This document shows positions 56,506 through 64,000 of a stretch of DNA of 64,000 nt, in pieces (within the stretch, counting starts at the first letter, position 1; every line of letters begins with the position of its first letter). The stretch is from Castanea sativa (lineage: Eukaryota > Streptophyta > Magnoliopsida > Fagales > Fagaceae): positions 46,315,335 to 46,379,334 of the forward strand of contig NC_134018.1 of assembly GCF_040712315.1 (NCBI RefSeq). The letters are read 5' to 3'. Below the pieces are notes generated by a model. That model was not told where the DNA came from and searched no databases. It saw only the letters and a program-made list of their open reading frames with translations. The position numbers and the translations under genes are program-made.

Positions 56506-59086
56506 ATTGACTATAAGCATAAAGTAGGAATGATAAGGGTTCCAATCGAATATGAGTAATGGAAGAAACAATTTTTGGTGACGCAAGATATGCAAAGAAA
56601 TAGAAAACCAATCTACTAGATATAGGTCGACAATTGAGATGGTATACCATGTATCTAATACATATTTTCTTTCTTTCATATGAAAGTGAACTCCACACGT
56701 GAAATCTACCTCCATACAAGAGAAAAGAAATATACATTCGATACATAATATATTTTCTCCCAACAACCAATATGAAGGGTTGCCGACAGAAAAAATGTCC
56801 TATCCTTGGCAAAAAGAAAAAGGAATCTTAGATCGAGATAGTCTTTTATTGATCCATAGGTCCATAACACTATTTCTTCTTTTTCTAAACAAAACAAAGT
56901 AGTACGGATTAATTATTCAGCCAAAAAAAAAAAAAAAAGTAGTGGATTCCACTTAAAACAAAGAGTCCCACGTGATCCTAATAATAAACCTTTTTTTGTC
57001 CTTTTATGTCATGATGTCACATTAAAACCCTAGCCTCTACTAATTGTTTTTCTCTTATCTCTTAACTTTTCAAAGTTTCAAACTCTGTATTTTTATTATA
57101 AATCCAAATTTTAAATTTTAAAAAAGTAGAGGAAGAAATTTTAAATTATGCATAATTTCTTAAGAGCATTCAAGTCGGGTACAACTTAATTTGGTATATT
57201 GTTATATTCTTAATATTTTATATTAATTTATTTTAAATAATCAAACTACATAATTAATTTCTATATATTTATATTAATTTGATCGTTATTAACTATGAAT
57301 TGATTATTTTGTTTTATTTATTTTAATGATATGAAATATATACCTATAGATCAATTGAAATTAAGGAAATACCTAATCATAATGATGATTCCTATATGAA
57401 TGTTTATCTATTTTATTATTAATATCGATTAATATCATCTAGACTAATTTTACTTTCAAACTTCTTCAAATCTTGCTTCCTCTAATGTTGGTCACAAGCC
57501 TTTCAAATTTTAAATTAGGATACAGTGAAATAAGAAAACTGAAAAGTGACAATCATAGTTTGGAAAAAAAAACACACACTTCTTAATTATTTGGAATGTG
57601 GTATTAATTATAGGCCCTTGTTATCGGGAAGGTATTATATTTATCTTAGGAATATACCACCTTCTCTCTCACAAGGGAATTACCCCTTTGGGTATAAAAC
57701 TTAGGATTATGACTAGTATATACAAAGTACACATATGCCAATGTGGTGTGCTGCATACTTATTCTCTACTAACTCTACTTATGTCTATTTCTCATCACTT
57801 ATTTTGTGATGTGGCATTTGTGTGTATAAATGCGTGTAATTAGGTGTATGATATAAACACTGTGCTAATTGAACTTAAAACACCCCATCCATACTTAGTC
57901 TCCCTGAGAAAACTTCAAGCAAAAATAAAGCAACTAATCAATAAATACTTCAGAAAAAGAAACAGCAGTACGTACCAGCTGTCAAGAAACATGTTTCCTA
58001 GGACATACGTACCATGAATAAAACCAATGAAACAAGGGAAGAACCTTGAACACATGCATATATACACATCTATTTCTACTGCGCATAGCGCTTAATAATC
58101 AAGGGGATCACGTGTATAGAGATGAACACATGCATGGTGCGTTTCTTCGCAAGCAAAAAATGTTTGTTTCCCACCTTCTCATAGTTCAAGTTCAATTACT
58201 ATAAATAAAATTCAATTACCATAAAAGGTCTTTTTAAAGATAAAATAAAATAAAATAACTATAAAAGGCCCTACCTAGTACCTACCCACCGCTGAAAATT
58301 TAAAGAGTCCTACTTGGTAAAAGAAAACAAAAAAGAGGGAAAAAAAAAAAAGAAAAAGAAAGGAAAAAAACTCTTGATTAGAATAATTATAAGTGTGAAT
58401 CAATTGCTGGCCTTAATTACTATGAAATGGACGGCAGTGGTAGGATGGCTTTAACCCCAAAGTGAATACCAATGAAAGTCTACATAAAATTTTAGTGTTT
58501 TTATTTTAATATAAATTAGCTATTATAAGGGAGATAAAAAATAATATAACATTATTAGTAGAGTAGAAAGTGAAACATTCTTAATATGATATTAATATTT
58601 TTTTTTAAATTTCAAATGAATCTATTTCATAATTTATAATTAATACTACAATTTTGTGATAATTAATACTACAATTTTGTGAATGTATATGATGTGCCCT
58701 TTTTGTATATTGTTAGATTCAAATAATAGAATTTTAATCATAAAATATATTCTCAAATGGAGTGGACGGAGAATCTATATTCTGGAATTCTTATGTCAAG
58801 TCAAATCATGCTTATTGGAGTATATATAACTCTGCATTGCATGGTAATTTCCTATCCTTCCTTCTCTTTTTTTTTGTCCTATCCTTATTTCTTATTCATT
58901 ATAAACAAGGACAGATAGAAAAAAGATGCAGCGTGATATTAGGAACCTTGTTTATACTTTATATCATGGGTGGAATTAGGAACCTTGTGTGAACAAAGAA
59001 ATGTGTATGTGAAAGAATATTTAAGGCTTTCCATATAAACTCCCTAAGCGTCCTTTGCGTCAGAAAGGTCATTCTTATCCTCTCCT
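56506..59086 (+). other. Upstream region of the intact LecRK C
   Basis: Non-coding. It aligns with 30538-32490 and in part with 1737-2991, 10869-11000, 13980-16627 and 34545-35703. It lacks the large insertions of units A and B and so serves as the empty-site reference. It contains an A tract at 56922-56937, a small tandem duplication near 58640-58680 (AATTAATACTACAATTTTGTG) and no gene. Confidence 0.75.
59017..59040 (+). promoter_or_regulatory. Probable TATA region of LecRK C
   Basis: CATATAAAC at 59032-59040, about 47 bp before the ATG, with AATATTTAAGG just upstream. The block is shared with duplicon B2 but altered in A (CATAAAAAC). A start so near the ATG would leave a very short 5' UTR; this is inference. 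Confidence 0.35.
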
Positions 59087-61060
59087 ATGGCAGCAAAACT
59101 CATCTTTCTCTTCTTGGTTTTCCTTCTTTTCCTATACCGAGTAAAGCCTGACCTAGACAATGATGGATCCTTGTTGACCCAACTCACTGGTGGTTTCAAT
59201 GCCGAACGTAAAAATATGAGCTTAGAAGGCGATGCAGTGATTGATAACAATGGCATACTTCAGCTGACAAACAAGTCGGTTCATCAAGGTGTTAGCCATG
59301 CATTTTATAAATATCCAATCCAATTCAAGAACTCCTCCAATGGCAAAGTTATGTCCTTTTCCACCACGTTTGCTTTTGCCTTGATCAATGAACGTGGCAA
59401 ACTAGACGGCCATGACTTTGCTTTTACAATCTCTCGTTCTCTTGGTCTATTCAACACCAAAAAGGATGGAAACATCTTGGACCACATATTCAAGGTGGAA
59501 TTTCACACTTTCAATCGCACCAAGTTCGGTGACATCGACGATAACCATGTTCGCGTCGGCCTCAAAAGCATACTATTGAACAAATCTGTTCCAGTCGATC
59601 AATCTAAGCGTAGAGATTTCATAAATCTAAAGAGTGATCAGATAATTCAAGCTTGGGTTGAATATGATGCACGAATAAATCAAGTAAATGTTAAGGTCGC
59701 GCAACAATTTGCTAGACTCAGGTCTGAAAATTTTCCTTATCATGTGGATCTCTCACCAATATTTAAAGAATCCATGTTCGTGGGGTTCTCTGGTTCAACC
59801 AGCCTTTCATCCTCAAGTTCGCACTACGTCTTAGGTTGGAGCTTTAACATAAATGGAGGTGCTAAAAATCTCAATTTAGATAAACTCCCTAAGCTCCCAA
59901 CAGTGAATGGGTCTAAAAAAAACCACACAAGCCTAATTGTTGGTGTCTCAGTCTGTGCTTTGGTTGTGATTTTCTGGATTGTTTTGATTTTTTACAATGT
60001 AAAGAAACTCAAGAAGGTTGGTGTGGTTGAAGCCTGGGAGCTTGATATTGGACCACATAGATTTTCATATGAGGAGCTAAAGAAAGCAACAAAGGGTTTT
60101 GGAGAAAAAGAGCTTCTTGGGTTTGGTGGATTTGGTAGAGTTTACAAAGGAACTTTGCCAAATTCAAATACCCAAGTTGCAGTAAAGCGTGTTTCCCAAA
60201 ATTCGAAGCAAGGTTTGCGAGAATTTATGTCTGAGGTTAGTAGTATGGGCCATCTTCGTCATCGAAATATAGTTCAATTATTGGGTTGGTGTCGTAGGCA
60301 GGGTGATCTATTACTTGTGTATGAATTTATGCCTAATGTAAGCTTAGACAAGTACCTTTTTGATGAACCTAAAGAAATCTTAGGCTGGGAGCAAAGGTTC
60401 AAGATCATCAAAGGGGTTGCTTTAGGGCTTTTATATTTACATGAGGAATCAGAACAAACTGTGGTTCACAGAGACATCAAGGCAGGCAATGTGTTATTGG
60501 ATTCTGAGTTCAACGGAAGGTTAAGTGATTTTGGTCTTGCTAAGCTGTATGAGCATGGCTCCAACCCAAGCACAACCAAGGTGGTGGGCACGTTGGGTTA
60601 TTTAGCACCTGAGCTCACACGCACAGGCAAGCCAACAACAAGTTCTGATGTGTTTGCTTTTGGTGCTTTGTTGCTAGAAGTGGTATGTGGTAGAAGGCCT
60701 ATTGACCCTAAAGCATTGCCTGAGGAGCTCATGCTTGTGGACTGGGTTTGGGAGAAGTGGAGATTAGGAGCAATACTTGAGGTTGTGGATTCAAGGTTGG
60801 GGGGTGAGTTTGATGAAGTTGAAGCTATTTTGGTGCTTAAATTGGGCTTAATGTGTTCCAACGATGCACCCAAGTCAAGACCCACTATGAGGCATGTGGT
60901 TAGGTGCTTGGAAACGAAGCAGGCTTTGGAGGAGGAGGACGATTTTATGCAATCTTATCCCACTGCTTCAGCCTCAGTCGGTGATAACGAGGATGTTGCT
61001 GACGTTGAGGATGTTTTAACTCCACCCTTTTCAGTTTTCAGCGGAGATGATGGTAGGTAG
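59087..61060 (+). CDS. L-type lectin-domain receptor-like kinase, intact
   Basis: 657 residues in one exon, as usual for LecRKs. Signal peptide about 1-20 (MAAKLIFLFLVFLLFLYRVK); legume-lectin domain about 25-255; linker; one transmembrane segment about 282-303; kinase domain about 338-610; acidic tail. All kinase landmarks are present: GFGGFG 345-350, Lys367, Glu383, HRD 461-463 with K465 and N468, DFG 481-483, APE 507-509. It is thus a probably active RD Ser/Thr kinase at the plasma membrane. The lectin metal site is unusual: VEFHT at 137-141, where LecRKs and legume lectins have VEFDT; the Asp normally bridges Ca and Mn. FGDIDDNHV follows at 147-155. The tail and kinase style (FAFGALLLEVVCGRRPI) resembles the LecRK-IV/S.4 group, known in plant defence and pollen biology; the ligand here is unknown. 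Start: first ATG, followed by a clear signal peptide. Confidence 0.95.
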   Translation: MAAKLIFLFLVFLLFLYRVKPDLDNDGSLLTQLTGGFNAERKNMSLEGDAVIDNNGILQLTNKSVHQGVSHAFYKYPIQFKNSSNGKVMSFSTTFAFALINERGKLDGHDFAFTISRSLGLFNTKKDGNILDHIFKVEFHTFNRTKFGDIDDNHVRVGLKSILLNKSVPVDQSKRRDFINLKSDQIIQAWVEYDARINQVNVKVAQQFARLRSENFPYHVDLSPIFKESMFVGFSGSTSLSSSSSHYVLGWSFNINGGAKNLNLDKLPKLPTVNGSKKNHTSLIVGVSVCALVVIFWIVLIFYNVKKLKKVGVVEAWELDIGPHRFSYEELKKATKGFGEKELLGFGGFGRVYKGTLPNSNTQVAVKRVSQNSKQGLREFMSEVSSMGHLRHRNIVQLLGWCRRQGDLLLVYEFMPNVSLDKYLFDEPKEILGWEQRFKIIKGVALGLLYLHEESEQTVVHRDIKAGNVLLDSEFNGRLSDFGLAKLYEHGSNPSTTKVVGTLGYLAPELTRTGKPTTSSDVFAFGALLLEVVCGRRPIDPKALPEELMLVDWVWEKWRLGAILEVVDSRLGGEFDEVEAILVLKLGLMCSNDAPKSRPTMRHVVRCLETKQALEEEDDFMQSYPTASASVGDNEDVADVEDVLTPPFSVFSGDDGR

Positions 61061-62245
61061 TCTTGTTTCTGTGGTTTGGGATTCAGTTGCTACTACTTGG
61101 TTACATACTTACACATGTAGTATTTGTTTGGACGTAAATAAATTAATCATCATCTTGTCCACCTTCTCTTTTTCTTTGGTTTTTTTTTTGTTTTTTTTTG
61201 TTTTTGTTTTTGTTTATATTGGATGTATATAATATTTTAGAAGAAAAGTATGATATAATATTTTAGATCAGAATTAATGCCATGCAACTCCATGCTTCAA
61301 GTTCCCTTGTCCTAATGGTATTGATAATTATTAGGTATTCCGAGTATAGTAAAATGTTTTCTCAACAGTTCTCTCTGTTTGTTGAACGGGTTGCTTTCAT
61401 CAATTCCTTGAATTTTTCCTCACAATCTGATAAGTCAACTCCAATCTTAGAATTTTAAGAGATAGTTGTTCTACATGTGACATTCCAGTTTTATGCAAAG
61501 CAAGCTTATTATTTATAGATGTGGCACATACATAGCCTTTAAAATCATATTCAATGAGTTGTCCCTGAAACAAATGGACATGAGCCCGTACACCAAAATC
61601 CAAACAGATAAAAAAAAAATGCATTATTAACAAAATGACATAGCAACTAATATTGATATTAATTAAGGGAACCAAACTCATAAAAAATTATAGAAAAATT
61701 AGGGCCAGCTTCTTCAGGGTTACTATTCTCTCCCAATCCACCATGCTTCAGAAAATGCAAATCAAGAAAAAAAAAAAAAAAAAAATCAAACTTGTAGGTC
61801 ACAACTACCACGGCACCACGCAAATGGCAGCTCAAGTCAGAGTCCAATTTGCGCTGATACTTTAAGCCCTACATAGGACACAAATACTATGTTTAATGTT
61901 TCACTTAAAAACAAAATCTCTATAAAAAAACAAACCCCTCATGAGTCATGTCAAAAAAGCCTGAGGGTTAACCCTTTTTATTTTTTATGGTGTATAGTTT
62001 TATGAAGGAGTCAAATTCTTTTCGAATTGAGAAACTGCATGTGACATGGCTGCAATCACACTAATATACATGTTGCCGTATAAAATTGCATGCAATGCAC
62101 GTATTTTGTCTAGTTTGAAGTTGAACTTTTACGCATAAAACATACTGCTCGGAGGAAACATTTGCAGGCTATATGGGACAATAATATTGTTCATGACCGC
62201 AGACCTAGAAATTTACAAAGAAAAAAAAAATCTTCCCTTTTTTTA
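61061..62245. other. Downstream flank of LecRK C
   Basis: 3' UTR-like start with a possible AATAAA at 61137-61142, then T-rich DNA (61180-61216). It aligns with 24120-25592 and 28798-29050 without the foldback element and E5, showing the empty sites of both. The similarity ends at about 62245, where the gypsy fragment begins. No gene. Confidence 0.7.
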
Positions 62246-64000
62246 TGAATAAGAAAAAAACCTAGTGAGTCACTTCAACCAAAGAATGGTTGTACATTCC
62301 AAGAACGAGGCCTAATTGTGTAAGGTGTTCCCTTCCAGTTTAGGGCCTATGTCGATGAGATGGTTTGATAGCCTTAAGGAACACTCTATTGGCTCCTTTA
62401 GGGAGCTCATTCAAGCATTTGGGTCTCATTTTGTCATTTGCAACAGGGTTCCTCGGCCTTTGGACTCACTGTTGTCCATGACAATGCGTGAAGGGGAGAC
62501 CTTGAAAACGTATTCCGAAAAGTACTGGGAGATGTTCAACAAGATTGAGGGAAACTTCGATGATGTTTCCATAAGAACCTTTAAGGTTGGCTTGCCCACC
62601 GAGCATGACTTAAGGAAGTCCCTGACAAGAAAGCCCATTGGGACCATGCGCCAGCTCATGGATCGCATTGATGAGTATAAGCGGGTTAAAGAGGACCAAC
62701 AACAAGGAAAAGGAAAGGCTATGGTGATCCTCTAGGAGCAAAGGAATTTTAGGTCGGACAGATAGAATAACAGTAGACCTCGAAGGGATTTTGTTGGGCC
62801 CTCGGGACTGACTGTTACCCAGGTGGTTAACACCGTGTTCCGAGAGCCTGTACACCAGGTTTTACAAAAGATTAAGAACGATCCATACTTTAAGTGACCA
62901 AATAAGATGGGAGGAGACCCCACGAAGCGTAACCAGAGTCTCCACTACCAATACCACCAAGAGCGTAGGCATACCACCGAGGACTACAGGACTTTGTGGA
63001 ACCATCTAGAGCAGCTGGTGCAGGTAGGAAAGTTGAAGCAATTCATGTATCAACCTAATGAATAAGGCAACCAGCCCAAGTTAAAAGTGCATAGAGATGC
63101 TTCTTCAAAACCCCCACTGGGTACAATTAGCATAATCTTTGCTGCTCTAGGGAGAACAGGCTCTTTTCCATCCAAAGTAATGTCCATAGATCGACCACCT
63201 GCCGAGGACTTAACTCCTAGTCTAAAGAGGAGCAGGGTGGAAGTCCGACCAGCCTTGAGCTTTTCCAACGAAGAGAAAGTTGGAACCTCACAAGCACATA
63301 ATGATGCCCTAGTGATTACCCTAAGAATTAGGGGGTATGACGTAAAGAGGGTCTTGGTAGATCAGGGCAGCGGCGCAAAAATCATGTTCCTTAATCTATA
63401 CAAAGGGCTGAGACTAAGGCTAGAGGACTTAACTAGCTATGATTCCCCTCTGGTGGGTTTTAATGGAAAGATGGTTATCCCAAATGGGCTAATCAGGCTA
63501 CCTGTGTAGGTAGGATCAAAAGTACTAAAGGTGGATTTCATTGTGGTAGATGCTTACTCCCCTTACCTGGCTTCATGACATGGGGGCCGTCCTCTCCACC
63601 CTACACATGAAAGTGAAGTATCCAACTAGGGATCAGATCGAAGAGCTGGTAGGGAGCCAATCTATAGCCAGACAATGCTTGGTGGCCGTAATCAGATATC
63701 AAGCCAGAGGGGAGCCTTTGGCCCCTGGCGGGCAGGGTTTATAGCAATCAAAGGTGCCGGTGGTATCCATGGATGCAATGGAAAGTGAGGTAGAGTGTGA
63801 GCAATTGGAAAGGGTTATTGTTGGGGATGATGAGGAGAAGTTCTTTCAAGTTAGCGTTCATCCCTCCTCAAGAGAGGGAGGAGCTAATAGATTTTCTTAG
63901 AAGAAATATTGATGTATTTGCAAGAAGCCCTTATAAGGATCTAGGGGTGGATCTGGACTTCATTTGCCACCATTCAAACGTCAATCCATCTATTGGCCCA
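62246..64000 (+). mobile_element. Ty3/gypsy fragment, continues past the window
   Basis: Abrupt junction after TCTTCCCTTTTTTT with no LTR at the left, so the element is 5'-truncated or the join is a rearrangement. It contains gag, protease and the pre-RT region on the plus strand and runs off the window. It belongs to the same broad Tat-like group as 45459-56022 but is clearly a different subfamily. Confidence 0.8.
62300..64000 (+). pseudogene. gag-pol: Gypsy gag-protease-pre-RT, degraded and partial
   Basis: Gag core from 62316 (VFPSSLGPMSMRWFDSL; DSLLSMTMREGETLKTYSEK), then RIDEYKRVKEDQQQGKGKA. TAG at 62733 and 62763 interrupt. A knuckle-like block (HYQYHQERRHTTEDYRTLW; the Cys residues are replaced by Tyr) is at about 62940. 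Protease VDQGSGAKIMF is near 63357, with YDSPLVGFNGKMVIP after it, and TAG at 63507. A deletion near 63565 shifts the frame to WLHDMGAVLSTLHMKVKYPT. The pre-RT block is read near 63900-64000 (DVFARSPYKDLGVDLDFICH). Loss of the knuckle cysteines and the stops show it is dead. Confidence 0.82.

Overview
The window reads as nuclear DNA from a dicot plant. It is AT-rich and packed with plant transposable elements: a LINE, Ty1/copia and Ty3/gypsy LTR retrotransposons, and hAT-, Mutator- and PIF/Harbinger-type miniature elements. The only recognisable host genes are L-type lectin receptor kinases (LecRK). I cannot name the species; a woody dicot is my guess, from repeat style only.

The backbone is a small tandem array of LecRK units. 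Unit A (about 1737-30519) holds a LecRK pseudogene (16628-24119) with stops, a frameshift and a 5.5-kb copia element in its lectin domain. Unit B (about 30520-45050) has two upstream duplicons (30520-32500 and 32846-35703) and a LecRK stump (35704-35912 plus 44403-44463) split by an 8.5-kb retroelement and then fused to intergenic sequence. Unit C (56506-62245) holds the only intact host gene, a single-exon 657-codon LecRK (59087-61060). Because the three units still align, most insertions can be bounded against an empty copy in another unit, so many element ends and target-site duplications (TSDs) below come straight from the sequence.

Region by region: 1-1736 is a LINE 3' end. 2992-10865 is a Harbinger-like element that received a hAT miniature element and a 6.0-kb gag-only copia-type element (3861-9893). 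11176-16486 is flank with two Mutator-like elements and a Tourist-like element. 16628-24119 is LecRK A with its copia element, whose LTRs end in TA...TA. 25037-25493 is a foldback element. 25593-28797 is a copia remnant on the minus strand. 30520-35703 is duplicated promoter-side sequence with a hAT-like element and a hairpin element. 35913-44402 is a second, diverged gag-only element that also carries an intact 390-codon accessory ORF. 45051-56500 is a copia-type solo LTR into which a 10.6-kb Tat-like gypsy element (45459-56022) inserted; that gypsy carries an opposite-strand ORF and about 70-bp tandem repeats. 62246-64000 is a gypsy fragment running off the window.

Most worth a second look: the conserved gag-only retroelement family with its accessory ORF and its repeated TCGA-core motif clusters; the antisense ORF of the gypsy; the LecRK lectin domain whose bridging metal-ligand Asp is His; a TA...TA-ended copia; a stress-type TGACGT/TTGAC motif cluster in a copia leader; and several palindromic elements that fit no family I recognise.
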